Origin: Rhodocyclaceae bacterium
GTDB lineage: Bacteria; Pseudomonadota; Gammaproteobacteria; Burkholderiales; CAIKXV01
Length of the DNA: 64,000 nucleotides
Assembly (NCBI GenBank): GCA_020248265.1
Contig: JADCHX010000011.1
Span: forward strand, 186,001 to 250,000
Reading direction: 5' to 3'
Numbering within the stretch: the stretch's first letter is position 1; the number at the start of each line of letters is the position of its first letter. Below the pieces are notes generated by a model. That model did not search any database and was not told where the DNA came from. It saw only the letters and a program-made list of their open reading frames with translations. The position numbers were made by a program, and so were the translations under genes. Shown one piece after another: positions 8,920-17,900 of the stretch.

Positions 8920-10803
8920 TCAGTTGCCCGGCACTGCGCGGGAACTGGCTCCGGGTGCACCGACCGGCACCACCGACGGCCCTGCGTCGGCCTGCGGCAG
9001 GAACCGCTGGAAGAACTTGAGCTCGTCGCTCTGCAGCGTCGGGTTGGTTACTACCGTCGGGCGGATGAAGATCACCAGTTCGGTCTTGGTCACGCGCTCG
9101 TTGCGGAAGCTGAAGATGTCTCCGATGCCAGGCTGTCGCGACAGCCACGGCACACCGTCGCGATTGCGCGAGATATCGTCCTGCATCAGGCCGCCGAGGA
9201 TCACGGTCTGTCCGCTCACCACCTGCAGCACCGACTCGAGTTCGCGCGTCTGTATCACCGGAACGAGGTTCTGGATCGGTGCGGTGCCCTGGCGCAGGCT
9301 CGGATTCGGATCCGCGACCGTGCCGGTCACGCGGGTGATGGTCGGGCGCACGGTGAGGGTGACCTGTCCGCTGTCGTTGATCTGCGGCGTCACCGCGAGC
9401 ACGACCCCGACCGGGACCGTCTGCGCGGTCGTGTTGAACACGGTCGGCTGGATGGTGCCGCCAGCGGTGACCGCGCCCTGCTGTGCCTCGACCTGGAAAT
9501 ACACGAAGTTGTCGGTGACGCGCAGGATCGAGGTCTGGTTGTTCAGCGCCATGATCTTCGGGCTCGACAGCACCTGGGTGTTGCCGAACTGCTGCAGCAT
9601 CTTGATCGCGGACACGACGTTGCCGGAATCGGACGTGTAGCCGATCGAGACCACCGGCGGTGCGCCGAGGTTGCTGCCGATCAGCTGCTGCTGGATCGAA
9701 AAGCCGCCGAATCCGCGCAGTCGGCTCCAGTCGACGCCGGCCTGATAGGCATCGTTCAGCCGGACTTCGGCGATCGTCGCCTCGATCAGCACCTGCCTGC
9801 TGACCGCGCTGGTCACACCGTCGAGGTACTGCTGGACCAGCTGGTGCTGGCGCTCGGTGGCGAGCACGTTGACCGTGCCGGCGAGCGGATTGACCACGAT
9901 GCTGTCGCGCACATCGTTGGCGATCGGCTGCTGCTGCCCTGCCTGGCCGAACACCGTGTTGAACAGGGTGGTCGATGCGGTACCCGCGCGGCTGACCGCT
10001 TCTGCCTGCGCGAGTCGCTCCTCGCGCTGCTGCCGGGCCTGCTCGGCGCGCTGGGCGCGATCTTCGGCGGTCTGCGTCTGGGCGCGGGACGAAGCGAGGA
10101 TCGCGCGCACGTTGTCGCGCAGGGTCTCCCAGAAATTGGTCTGCGAGGTGGTGCGTACCAGCGTCGCGGACGCGTTCACCGCACCGCTCGCCCCACCCCC
10201 CGCTCCCCCGGCCGTGCCGCTCGCCGCCCCCCCTGGCGCCCCCTGCGGGCCACCGATCTGGCCGGATGCGCCGATGGTGGCAGTGGTATCGCGCTGCATG
10301 TTCACGTAGTTGACCCGGTACACCCGGAAGAACGGCGTGTCTGGCTGGACGATGATGGTCGTGCCTTCGGTGCGTACCCGCATGTCGACCTGGCGGCCGA
10401 CGCGTTCCAGGATGGCAGGCAGTGTCTCGTTGATTGCGTTCAGCGTGACACGGCCGGTAAGGCCGGGGTGGATGTCGATGTTCTGCCGGGTATCGCGGGC
10501 GAGTGCGAGCAGGAGTTCGCGCACCGGCACGTCGCTGACCACGACGCTGTAGGTGGCTACCTTCTCCGCCGGTCTCGGCGGAGGTACCAGGCCGGAAACG
10601 CGAACCGGTGGCGGCAGGTCGCCGACCGGTGCCGGCTCGCGTGCGGCGGTAAGGTGCCCTTCGGACTGGGGCAGGGCGGGAGCGACCTTGACCGGCGTGC
10701 CGCAACCGGCCAGCAGCATCGCCGCGACGAGCGTCGAGAACAGGCATGGCATGAGTCTCGCGTCGGCGATCGGTTGCCGCTGGGTGTCGGTCGGCGCGTT
10801 CAT
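8920..10803 (-). CDS. mshL: MshL-family outer-membrane secretin (lipoprotein)
   Basis: This is a 627-residue secretin that would form the outer-membrane pore for the pilus. It has a lipoprotein signal with lipobox LLAGC (about residues 30-34), a secretin/TonB short N-terminal domain (about 85-160), a Gly/Ala-rich insert with a coiled-coil (about 190-270), then the secretin core (about 300-600) with LIEATIAEVRLNDAYQAGVD, VLSSPKIMALNNQ, VPVGVVLAVTPQI and GQTVILGGLMQDD. AGAGGA-like sequence (AGAGGACC) upstream of ATG 10803 can serve as a ribosome binding site. The insert between the N domain and the core is longer than usual, in my judgement. Confidence 0.93.
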   Translation of the reverse strand: MNAPTDTQRQPIADARLMPCLFSTLVAAMLLAGCGTPVKVAPALPQSEGHLTAAREPAPVGDLPPPVRVSGLVPPPRPAEKVATYSVVVSDVPVRELLLALARDTRQNIDIHPGLTGRVTLNAINETLPAILERVGRQVDMRVRTEGTTIIVQPDTPFFRVYRVNYVNMQRDTTATIGASGQIGGPQGAPGGAASGTAGGAGGGASGAVNASATLVRTTSQTNFWETLRDNVRAILASSRAQTQTAEDRAQRAEQARQQREERLAQAEAVSRAGTASTTLFNTVFGQAGQQQPIANDVRDSIVVNPLAGTVNVLATERQHQLVQQYLDGVTSAVSRQVLIEATIAEVRLNDAYQAGVDWSRLRGFGGFSIQQQLIGSNLGAPPVVSIGYTSDSGNVVSAIKMLQQFGNTQVLSSPKIMALNNQTSILRVTDNFVYFQVEAQQGAVTAGGTIQPTVFNTTAQTVPVGVVLAVTPQINDSGQVTLTVRPTITRVTGTVADPNPSLRQGTAPIQNLVPVIQTRELESVLQVVSGQTVILGGLMQDDISRNRDGVPWLSRQPGIGDIFSFRNERVTKTELVIFIRPTVVTNPTLQSDELKFFQRFLPQADAGPSVVPVGAPGASSRAVPGN

Positions 10804-10954
10804 CGGCGGGTCCTCTGGAGTGACGGCAACCGCCCAGTGGGTTTCCCGCCGGCGGATGGCGTGACGGGACGTACGCAGACCGACGCCCGGAGTTTAAGAC
10901 TATAACTAATCCTGCTATTTTTCAATGATTTGCCTATATGAACCAGAAGGCTTG
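10804..10954 (-). promoter_or_regulatory. AT-rich intergenic region, probable promoter of the mshL-downstream genes
   Basis: This 151-base gap separates the MshM-like ATPase gene from mshL, and its distal half is strikingly AT-rich for this genome. On the minus strand there is TTGACA at 10958-10953 and, further on, TTGAAA followed 15 bases later by TATAGT. Neither pair has ideal 17-base spacing. I found no clear GG-N10-GC sigma-54 element, although a sigma-54 activator gene lies upstream. A promoter is likely; its exact position is not determined. Confidence 0.35.
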
Positions 10955-12376
10955 TCAAGATCCTGTCGCGACGATTTCATCGCGGATACCCTGTATCCTG
11001 CGCAGGCGGGGCGAGAACGCTCGGAGCGGTTCGGGCAGCGTTGCCATGGCGGCCTGAGCCTCGCTCCGAGTGGCGTAATCCCCGTAGAACACCGTGAGCA
11101 ACGGGCGTTCGCCGCTGAGGGTACGGATCACGAACAGATGCTCCGGCTTGACCTGTCTGGACAGGTTTCGCAACTGCCAGTCGAGCTGCTCTTCGCTGCG
11201 TGAGCCCATCAGCTGGATCGTCACCCGGGACGGGTCGGAGGCGCTGAGCCATTCGTCTGTTGCCGAAAGCCGGGTTGCCAGCATGCTGCTCGAAGTCTGG
11301 ACAGCGGTCGGTGGAGCAGGTGCGGCGTGTGCCTCGGGCGCCGCAGCTGCTGCGGTTGCTGCGGTTGCCGCCGGCGTGGCGGGCGTCTTCCGTGCGTCTG
11401 CCGCTGGCGCGGTACCCTGGTCGGACGAGGGGGCGATCGCCAGCGCAGGCGGGTGCTGCGCCGCCGACAGCAGCCAGGCAGTCGCTGCCAGTACCAGTGC
11501 CAGCGCCACCGCGAGGCCTGCCGCGACCATCGCCCATCCCCTGCCGGCGCCGCGCAGGTCGCCGCCCTGGGCGAATTCGCTGTCGCGGATCGCGGCTCTT
11601 GCATGCCGTGGCGCGACCGAATGGGTGGATTCCGAAAATGCCGCGAGCAATGTCTTGTCGCCGAGCAGGTTCACGCGCCGGGTCAGGCCCGCCGATGCGC
11701 GGGCGATGCGCGCCACCACGTCCGGGCCGAACACGTCCGGACCCTTGTACCCTGCGGTACGCAGGCGGAAGTCGAGGTACAGCCCGATCTCGGCGGCCGA
11801 CAGCGGCGCCAGCGTGAAGCTGTGGCTGATACGTTCGCGCAGTTGCCGGATCTCGGGTTTTCGCAGCAGGGTATCGAGCTCCGGTTGTCCGAACAGAACG
11901 ATCTGCAGCAGCTTGTGCCGGTCGGTCTCGAGGTTCGACAGCAGCCTGATCTCCTCGAGCGTGGCGATCGGCATGCTTTGCGATTCCTCGACGAACAGCA
12001 CCACCTGCCGGTTCGATGCATGGCAGTCGAGCAGGAAGGCGGTGAGCCGCTGCATCGCCTCGAGCCGCCCGGAACCCGCCGGCATCGGCAGCTCGACCTC
12101 GTGGGCTATTGCGTGGAGGATCTCGTCCGGGGAAACGCTCGGGTTGGCGAGGTAGATGCCGAGCACGTCGTCGGGCAGCCGTGCCTGCAGCATCCGGCAG
12201 AGCATTGTCTTGCCGCTGCCGACTTCGCCGGTCACCTTGACGATGCCTTCGCCCTGGCCGATCGCATACAGCAGTGCATCGAGGACAGCGCCTCGGTTGC
12301 CGCCCGCAAAGAAGAAGTCGGTGTTCGGCGTGATCCGGAAGGGCGCTTCGCGCAGCCCGAAGAAATCGTGGTACAT
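10955..12376 (-). CDS. mshM: MshM/ExeA-like AAA ATPase with SPOR-like C-terminal domain
   Basis: This is a 473-residue protein starting [18 protein letters not shown], a hallmark of the ExeA/MshM family. The AAA domain (about 1-260) has Walker A GEVGSGKT and Walker B VVLFVEES. A transmembrane helix follows (about 284-305, AAGLAVALALVLAATAWLL), then an Ala-rich linker, and a C-terminal region (about 375-470) with VTIQLMGSRSEEQL and LLTVFYGDYATRSEAQAAM, which reads as a SPOR-type peptidoglycan-binding domain. The protein may help the secretin pass the cell wall. The start overlaps the upstream regulator stop by one base. Confidence 0.85.
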   Translation of the reverse strand: MYHDFFGLREAPFRITPNTDFFFAGGNRGAVLDALLYAIGQGEGIVKVTGEVGSGKTMLCRMLQARLPDDVLGIYLANPSVSPDEILHAIAHEVELPMPAGSGRLEAMQRLTAFLLDCHASNRQVVLFVEESQSMPIATLEEIRLLSNLETDRHKLLQIVLFGQPELDTLLRKPEIRQLRERISHSFTLAPLSAAEIGLYLDFRLRTAGYKGPDVFGPDVVARIARASAGLTRRVNLLGDKTLLAAFSESTHSVAPRHARAAIRDSEFAQGGDLRGAGRGWAMVAAGLAVALALVLAATAWLLSAAQHPPALAIAPSSDQGTAPAADARKTPATPAATAATAAAAAPEAHAAPAPPTAVQTSSSMLATRLSATDEWLSASDPSRVTIQLMGSRSEEQLDWQLRNLSRQVKPEHLFVIRTLSGERPLLTVFYGDYATRSEAQAAMATLPEPLRAFSPRLRRIQGIRDEIVATGS

Positions 12377-13854
12377 CAGTCGCCCCCGCGCTCGCTCGCC
12401 TGCATCCGGCTGTAAAGCGTGGTTCGGCGCAGCCCGAGCAGGCGCGCAGCCTGCGCGAGGTTGCCGTGACTCATGAACAGTGCGGCCTGTATGTAACTCT
12501 GCTCCCATTCGCGGAGCAGGCGGTCCAGGTCGACCTGTCGCGCGCTCGCAAGGTGCCGCCTTGCTGCCTCGATCGAGCCGACCTCGCCCGGCGTTCCGGG
12601 CATGCCCGACAGCGCGGGCAGGCTGGACGATTCTTCCGCGATGGCCCCGACGTCCATTTCCGCCAGCAACTGCGCCGGGTTCACGCGCTGTCCGGGATAC
12701 TTGGTTGCCAGGCGGATCACGATGTTGCGCAACTCGCGCACGTTGCCGGGAAAGCCGTACTCGAGCCAGATGCGCCGGCTTTCATCGTCGAGAGAGAACG
12801 GTGCGCGACCGGCGGTGCCGGCGGATGCCGCATGTAGCGACTGGAAATGCTCCAGCAGCCTGAGACGGTCGTCCTCCAGGTCGCGCAGCGGCGGCACGGT
12901 GATCGCGAACACCGACAGTCGATGGTAGAGATCGCCCCGGAAACGCCCGGCGCGCACTTCCTGGCGCAGGTCGCGGTTGGTTGCGGCGATCACCCGTGCA
13001 TTGGAATGCCGGCTGGTAGTCTCGCCGACGCGCTGGAATTCGCCATTCTCGAGCACCCGCAGGAGCTTCGACTGCAGTTCGAGCGGCAGTTCGCCGATCT
13101 CGTCGAGGAACAGCGTCGAATCGGCCGCTTCCTCGAAATAGCCGGCACGGGGACCGGTGGCGCCGGTAAAGGCCCCGCGCGCGTGGCCGAACAGGGTGGG
13201 CTCGACCAGCGTCGGCGCGATCGCGGCGCAGTTGAGTGCGATCAGCGGCCGCGCGCAATGGCCGCTGCGCGCATGCAGCGCATGCGCGACCCGTTCCTTG
13301 CCGCTGCCGGACTCGCCTTCGATCAGGACCGGGAACGGGGCGGCTGCGTACTGCTCGATCTGCTGGCGCAGACGTTCGATTGCCGGGCTGGCCCCGACGA
13401 TCGTGCGGTCGGAGTCTCCCGCGGGCTCCGGTGCGGCAACCCGGCTGACCTGTGCAAGCAGGGCGCGCAGCCGGTCGGGGGGGCAGGGCTTGGACACGAA
13501 CTCCATCGCGCCGATCGCCCGCGCATGCCGTGCGTTGGCCTCGTCGTTCTGCCCGGACAGCACGATGATCTTCATCGATGGCGAGGCGGCCAGCAACTCG
13601 GTGATCAGCCGGAAGCCTTCGTCGGGGCGGTGAGGCGACGGCGGCAAGCCGAGGTCGACCAGCGCCAGGCCGGGCATGCGCTCGATCTGGCGCAGCAGGG
13701 CGTGCACCTGCGGCCGCGAAGCGGCGACGATCACTTCATATTCGCCGCCGAGCGAATAATCGAGCGTGTCTGTGATCAGCGGATCGTCGTCGACGATCAG
13801 CAGGTCGGGCTTGCGGCTGGCAGGAGCCATCGGTTTCGGGGGCGGTAGGGTCAT
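12376..13854 (-). CDS. Sigma-54-dependent response regulator
   Basis: This is a 492-residue NtrC-type activator. The receiver domain (about 17-135) has acidic residues IVDDDP, the phosphoacceptor Asp in LVDLGLP and Lys in VSKPCP. The sigma-54 AAA domain (about 150-375) has Walker A GESGSGKE, the GAFTGA loop intact, and Walker [11 protein letters not shown] Fis-type helix-turn-helix ends the protein ([20 protein letters not shown]). It resembles the PrsR-type regulators linked to PEP-CTERM and pilus genes in betaproteobacteria. No sensor kinase gene is adjacent. One-base overlap with the MshM-like gene suggests it controls and is co-transcribed with pilus genes. Confidence 0.88.
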   Translation of the reverse strand: MTLPPPKPMAPASRKPDLLIVDDDPLITDTLDYSLGGEYEVIVAASRPQVHALLRQIERMPGLALVDLGLPPSPHRPDEGFRLITELLAASPSMKIIVLSGQNDEANARHARAIGAMEFVSKPCPPDRLRALLAQVSRVAAPEPAGDSDRTIVGASPAIERLRQQIEQYAAAPFPVLIEGESGSGKERVAHALHARSGHCARPLIALNCAAIAPTLVEPTLFGHARGAFTGATGPRAGYFEEAADSTLFLDEIGELPLELQSKLLRVLENGEFQRVGETTSRHSNARVIAATNRDLRQEVRAGRFRGDLYHRLSVFAITVPPLRDLEDDRLRLLEHFQSLHAASAGTAGRAPFSLDDESRRIWLEYGFPGNVRELRNIVIRLATKYPGQRVNPAQLLAEMDVGAIAEESSSLPALSGMPGTPGEVGSIEAARRHLASARQVDLDRLLREWEQSYIQAALFMSHGNLAQAARLLGLRRTTLYSRMQASERGGD

Positions 13855-13869
13855 CGCGCCGCTATCGTC

Positions 13870-14598
13870 TCATGCGGCGGTGGCGTCGATGCACTCGAGA
13901 AAAGCCTGTTCGAGGACTGTTGTGCCGGAGCGTGCGCACAGTTGCGCCGGTGTGCCGGCAAAGGCGACGCGCCCGCCGTGGATCACCGCCAGCCGGTCGC
14001 ACAGTGCCGCGACGTCTTCCAGGGCATGCGAACTGAACAGCAGTGCGCCACCGTCCGTCCGCAGGCGTCCGAGCGCTGCGCGGACCCGCGACCGCGCCAG
14101 TGGATCCAGCCCGCTCATCGGTTCGTCGAGCACAGTCAGCGGACGGCGCGCGAGCAGGCAGGCTGCCAGACCGAGCTTCTGCAGCATCCCCTTGCTGAAG
14201 GTGCGTGCGGGGCGGTCGAGCGCCTCGGGATCGAAATCGAGGTCGCGCAAGCGTTCGAGGGCAGCCGCTTCGTCGTGTGCCGCGCCGCGCAGGGACGCGT
14301 GGTAGCGCAGATAGTCGCGCCCGGTGAGGTAGTAGGGCGGCGAGAACCGCTCCGGCAGCCAGGCGATCCGGCTGCGTGCCTCGGCATGGGTGCTCGGCAC
14401 CCCGAAGACGCGGATCGTGCCACTGTCGGCGCGGCAGTAGTCGAGCATGCAGCGCAGCAGCGTCGTCTTGCCGGCTCCGTTCACGCCGACCAGTGCGACG
14501 CTCTCGCCGGCGTTCACGGCGAACGACACATCGGCCGCGGCGCGTCTGCTGCCGAACTGCCGGTTCACGCCGGAAAACTCGACCGCTGCGGGATGCAT
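13870..14598 (-). CDS. ABC transporter ATP-binding protein (orphan, CcmA/NosF-like)
   Basis: This is a 242-residue ATPase with Walker A GVNGAGKTTL, an ABC signature in the divergent form TFSKGMLQKLGLA, Walker B LTVLDEPMSGLDP and the H-loop SSHALED. The type matches ABC-2 transporters. No permease lies next to it: downstream, 15 bases away, is the sigma-54 regulator, and upstream is the divergent mla operon. The substrate is unknown. It may share a transcript with the regulator and pilus genes. Confidence 0.85.
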   Translation of the reverse strand: MHPAAVEFSGVNRQFGSRRAAADVSFAVNAGESVALVGVNGAGKTTLLRCMLDYCRADSGTIRVFGVPSTHAEARSRIAWLPERFSPPYYLTGRDYLRYHASLRGAAHDEAAALERLRDLDFDPEALDRPARTFSKGMLQKLGLAACLLARRPLTVLDEPMSGLDPLARSRVRAALGRLRTDGGALLFSSHALEDVAALCDRLAVIHGGRVAFAGTPAQLCARSGTTVLEQAFLECIDATAA

Positions 14599-14676
14599 CG
14601 CGAGTGTTGTCGAACCAGTAACTCACCGGTAAGGTGCGAAGGGATAGAATAGCTGTTTTCCACTTCCATCCCGCGC

Positions 14677-15489
14677 GTGTCTTCGGACAACTTCGTAGAA
14701 ATCTCAGGCCTGCAGTTCGGCTACGGTCGCCGGAGCATATTGAAGGGGCTGGACCTTCGTGTGCCACGGGGGCAGGTCGTGTCCATCATGGGCGGCAGCG
14801 GCTGCGGCAAGACCACGCTGCTGCGGCTGATCGGTGGTGCGCTGCGCCCGTCTGAGGGCTCCGTGGTCGTCGATGGCGAGTCGGTGGGTGCGCTCGGCCG
14901 CGACGGGCTCTATCGCATGCGGCGCAAGATGGGCATGCTTTTCCAGTTCGGCGCGCTGTTCACCGACCTGTCGGTGTTCGACAACGTCGCGTTCCCGATG
15001 CGCGAGCGCACCGCGCTGCCCGAGCCGATCGTACGCGACCTGGTGCTGATGAAGCTGCACGCGGTCGGCCTGCGCGGGGCGGCGAAGCTGATGCCGGCGG
15101 AACTGTCCGGCGGCATGGCGCGGCGGGTCGCGCTGGCGCGCGCAGTGGCGCTCGACCCTGAGCTGATCATGTACGACGAACCGTTCACCGGCCTCGACCC
15201 GATCTCGCTGGCGGTGATCAGCAACCTGATCCGGACGCTGAACGATGCACTGGGGGCCACCTCGATCGTGGTCACTCACGACGTGCGCGAATCGATGAAG
15301 ATCCTCGATTACTGCTATCTGATGGCCGAAGGACAGATCGTCGCGCAGGGTACGCCTGCCGAGATGCTGGCATCGGACAAGCCCTACGCACGGCAGTTCT
15401 TCCGCGGCGAGATCGACGGCGCAGTGCCGTTCCACTATCCGGGTGCCGACTACCGCACCGAACTCAGGCTTGGCGCACGTGATCGATAA
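14677..15489 (+). CDS. mlaF: MlaF, ATP-binding protein of the phospholipid (Mla) transporter
   Basis: This is a 270-residue ABC ATPase of the Mla system, which keeps outer-membrane lipid asymmetry by moving phospholipids between membranes. It has Walker [13 protein letters not shown], the [12 protein letters not shown]-loop typical of MlaF, signature [15 protein letters not shown], Walker [14 protein letters not shown] and the H-loop VVTHDV. The start is GTG 14677. It is the first gene of mlaFEDCB; a TAGAAT hexamer at 14645-14650 could be part of its promoter, without a clear -35 element. Confidence 0.95.
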   Translation: MSSDNFVEISGLQFGYGRRSILKGLDLRVPRGQVVSIMGGSGCGKTTLLRLIGGALRPSEGSVVVDGESVGALGRDGLYRMRRKMGMLFQFGALFTDLSVFDNVAFPMRERTALPEPIVRDLVLMKLHAVGLRGAAKLMPAELSGGMARRVALARAVALDPELIMYDEPFTGLDPISLAVISNLIRTLNDALGATSIVVTHDVRESMKILDYCYLMAEGQIVAQGTPAEMLASDKPYARQFFRGEIDGAVPFHYPGADYRTELRLGARDR

Positions 15490-16273
15490 GGGCTGGCTCA
15501 CCGTCGGCGGAATCGGTCGTCGGACGATCGACACCTTTCTGCGCCTGGGCTTCGCGGCGCGCTTCCTCGGCCTGACGCTGCTCAATTCCGGTGTCTGCCT
15601 GCGCCGGCCCCGGCTGGTCGTGCGCGAGGTCTACTTCTCCGGTGTGCTGTCGCTGGTGATCATCCTGGTGTCCGGCCTGTTTGTGGGGATGGTGCTGGGC
15701 CTGCAGGGATACCAGACGCTCAGGACCTACGGCTCGGAATCGGCGCTCGGCGTGCTGGTAGCGCTGTCGCTGTTGCGCGAACTGGGGCCGGTGATCACCG
15801 CGCTGCTGTTCGCCAGCCGCGCCGGATCTGCGGTCACGGCCGAGATCGGCCTGATGAAGGCGACCGAACAGCTGCGCGCGATGGAGATGATGGCGGTCGA
15901 TCCGATCGCGCGGGTCGTCTCGCCGCGCTTCTGGGCGGGCGTGATCTCGACGCCGTTGCTGACCGCGATGTTCACGGCGATGGGCATCTATGGCGGCTAC
16001 CTGGTCGGCGTCGTACTGCTGGGTGTCGACGAGGGCTCGTTCTGGTCGCAGATGCAGAACTCGGTCGACTTCCGCGAGGACATCGTCAACGGCCTGCTGA
16101 AAAGCCTGGCCTTCGGGTTCGCGATCTCGTGGATTGCGGTGTTCGAAGGGTATGATGCCCCGCCCACCGCCGAGGGAGTGTCCGGCGCCACGACCCGCAC
16201 CGTGGTGACGTCGGCCCTGACCATCCTGTTTCTTGATTACATCCTTACTTCGCTCATGTTCCGGGGGCTCTGA
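15479..16273 (+). CDS. mlaE: MlaE, permease of the phospholipid (Mla) transporter
   Basis: This is a 264-residue inner-membrane permease of the MlaE family with five to six hydrophobic helices. It has the family motifs [20 protein letters not shown] and [12 protein letters not shown] 15479 is chosen because the resulting N-terminus ([19 protein letters not shown]) is typical of the family and overlaps mlaF by 11 bases; a longer start at 15443 is possible. The stop overlaps the mlaD ATG (TGATG). Confidence 0.93.
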   Translation: MIDKGWLTVGGIGRRTIDTFLRLGFAARFLGLTLLNSGVCLRRPRLVVREVYFSGVLSLVIILVSGLFVGMVLGLQGYQTLRTYGSESALGVLVALSLLRELGPVITALLFASRAGSAVTAEIGLMKATEQLRAMEMMAVDPIARVVSPRFWAGVISTPLLTAMFTAMGIYGGYLVGVVLLGVDEGSFWSQMQNSVDFREDIVNGLLKSLAFGFAISWIAVFEGYDAPPTAEGVSGATTRTVVTSALTILFLDYILTSLMFRGL

Positions 16274-16746
16274 TGGAACGTTCTTCGCTCGACGTCTGGG
16301 TCGGCATCTTCGTCGTCGGCGGCATGGCGGCGCTGCTGATTCTTGCGCTCAAGGTGGGCAATGCCGGTGATCTCCTGCGCGCCGGGCCGACCTACACACT
16401 GACGGCCAGTTTCGAGAACATCGGTGGTCTGAAGCCGAAGGCGCCGGTGCGCAGCGCCGGTGTCGTGGTCGGTCGGGTGGTGACGATCGACTACGATGCC
16501 GAGACGTTCAACGCGGTGGTCACCCTCAGCATCGAGAAGCGGTTCGACAAGTTTCCGAAAGATACTTTCGCCAGCATCTACACGTCAGGCCTGCTCGGCG
16601 AGCAGTATATCGGCCTGGCTCCCGGCGGCGACGAGAAGGTGCTCGCCAACGGCGACCGGATCTCGAAGACGCAGAAGGCCGTGGTGCTCGAAGACCTGAT
16701 CGGGCAATTCCTGACGAGCCGTGCAGGCGAACCGGCTGCCAAGTGA
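16273..16746 (+). CDS. mlaD: MlaD, MCE-domain lipid-binding subunit
   Basis: This is a 157-residue membrane-anchored protein with one N-terminal helix (about 9-27) and an MCE domain (about 38-120), with YTLTASFENIGGLKPKAPVR and the pore-loop region TSGLLGEQYIGLAPGG. MlaD forms the periplasmic hexamer that accepts lipid from MlaC. The length is normal. It is translationally coupled to mlaE (TGATG). Confidence 0.94.
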   Translation: MERSSLDVWVGIFVVGGMAALLILALKVGNAGDLLRAGPTYTLTASFENIGGLKPKAPVRSAGVVVGRVVTIDYDAETFNAVVTLSIEKRFDKFPKDTFASIYTSGLLGEQYIGLAPGGDEKVLANGDRISKTQKAVVLEDLIGQFLTSRAGEPAAK

Positions 16747-16893
16747 CGCGCCTGCAGGCCTGCCAGCGCTCTTCGCGGTCGTCCGGCCGCGGTTCTACTG
16801 CGGTCGCAGCGGCGCGGGCATATCGCCCTCGCGGTGCGACGGCGCCGCATGCACCTGTCCTTTCCCTGCATCCACCCTCCGATGAGTGAATCC

Positions 16894-17550
16894 ATGAGAC
16901 TGTCCTGCCGTGTTCCGCTGTTGCTTCGTCCGTTCGCCCCGGCTCTTGCGATGCTCTGCCTCCTGCTTGCTGCCCCGGCAGTGCACGCCCAGGATATCGG
17001 GCCTGATCAGCTGGTGAGGACGACCACGGACAAGATCATCGAGATCGTCAAGGGCGACAAGGCCATCCAGTCCGGCGACATGAAGCGCATCCTCGAAGTG
17101 GCCGAGACGCATGCGTCGCCCCATTTCGATTTCGTGCGCATGACCCGCCTCGCGATGGGGGCGAACTGGAAGCAGGCCAATCCGTCCCAGCAGGAAGAAC
17201 TGGTGCGTCAGTTCCGCGCGCTGCTGCTGCGCACCTACGCGGTGGCGCTGAAGGAATACCGCAACCAGACGATCGACGTCCGGCCGCTCAAGATCCCCGC
17301 CGGGTCGACCGATGTGCAGGTGAAGACCGTTGTGAACCAGCCCGGTGCGCAGGCTATCCCGATCGACTACGACATGGAGCGCACGCCCCAGGGCTGGAGA
17401 GTCTATGACGTGACCATCGGTGGCGTGAGCCTGGTGGTGAACTTCCGCTCGAGCTTCGACGCCGAGATCCGCAAGTCCGGCGTCGACGGGCTGGTCAAGT
17501 CGATTGCCGAGCGCAATCGCAGCGCGTCCATCGAGGTCGCGAAGAAGTGA
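16894..17550 (+). CDS. mlaC: MlaC, periplasmic phospholipid-binding protein
   Basis: This is a 218-residue exported protein with a signal peptide (about 1-33, ending APAVHAQD) and the MlaC/Ttg2D fold, with THASPHFDFVRMTRLAMGANW near the middle. It shuttles phospholipid across the periplasm. I prefer ATG 16894, which puts the basic signal-peptide start at the N-terminus; ATG 16882 is also possible. A 147-base gap separates it from mlaD. Some Burkholderiales carry mlaA here; none is present in this gap. Confidence 0.92.
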   Translation: MRLSCRVPLLLRPFAPALAMLCLLLAAPAVHAQDIGPDQLVRTTTDKIIEIVKGDKAIQSGDMKRILEVAETHASPHFDFVRMTRLAMGANWKQANPSQQEELVRQFRALLLRTYAVALKEYRNQTIDVRPLKIPAGSTDVQVKTVVNQPGAQAIPIDYDMERTPQGWRVYDVTIGGVSLVVNFRSSFDAEIRKSGVDGLVKSIAERNRSASIEVAKK

Positions 17551-17864
17551 GCAGCCAGGCAGTCCTGCGCGCCGACGGCAGCGGCCGCTTCAGGGTCGAT
17601 GGTGCGATCACCATCGAGTCGGCGCCCGCGGTGCTCGCGTCCGGCTCGGTGCTGCTGGCTGCGGCGGGTAACGCGACGGTCGAGATCGACCTCGCTGGCC
17701 TCACCGACTTCGACTCCGCAGCGATCGGGGTCTTCTTCGAGTGGCAGCGCCGGTCGGCGGATGGTGGGTCCGGCATCCGCTACTCGAACCCACCGCCGAA
17801 GCTGGCCACGCTGGCCGCACTGTACGGTGTCGATGCGTTGCTGCTGGCGCCCGCCCATGTCTGA
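17547..17864 (+). CDS. mlaB: MlaB, STAS-domain regulator of the Mla transporter
   Basis: This is a 105-residue STAS-domain protein (VEIDLAGLTDFDSAAIGVFF is the core strand-helix with the conserved DSA). MlaB binds MlaF and supports assembly and activity of the transporter. The GTG start overlaps the mlaC stop (GTGA), placing it as the last gene of the operon. Confidence 0.9.
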   Translation: MSSQAVLRADGSGRFRVDGAITIESAPAVLASGSVLLAAAGNATVEIDLAGLTDFDSAAIGVFFEWQRRSADGGSGIRYSNPPPKLATLAALYGVDALLLAPAHV

Positions 17865-17900
17865 AGCGGTGCTGAGCGTCGCCGCTGCACGGGGCTGTCG

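Noticed and set aside
10860-10960. A sigma-54 promoter before mshL
   Set aside because: The best GG-to-GC spacing on the minus strand is nine bases rather than ten, and the flanking consensus is poor.
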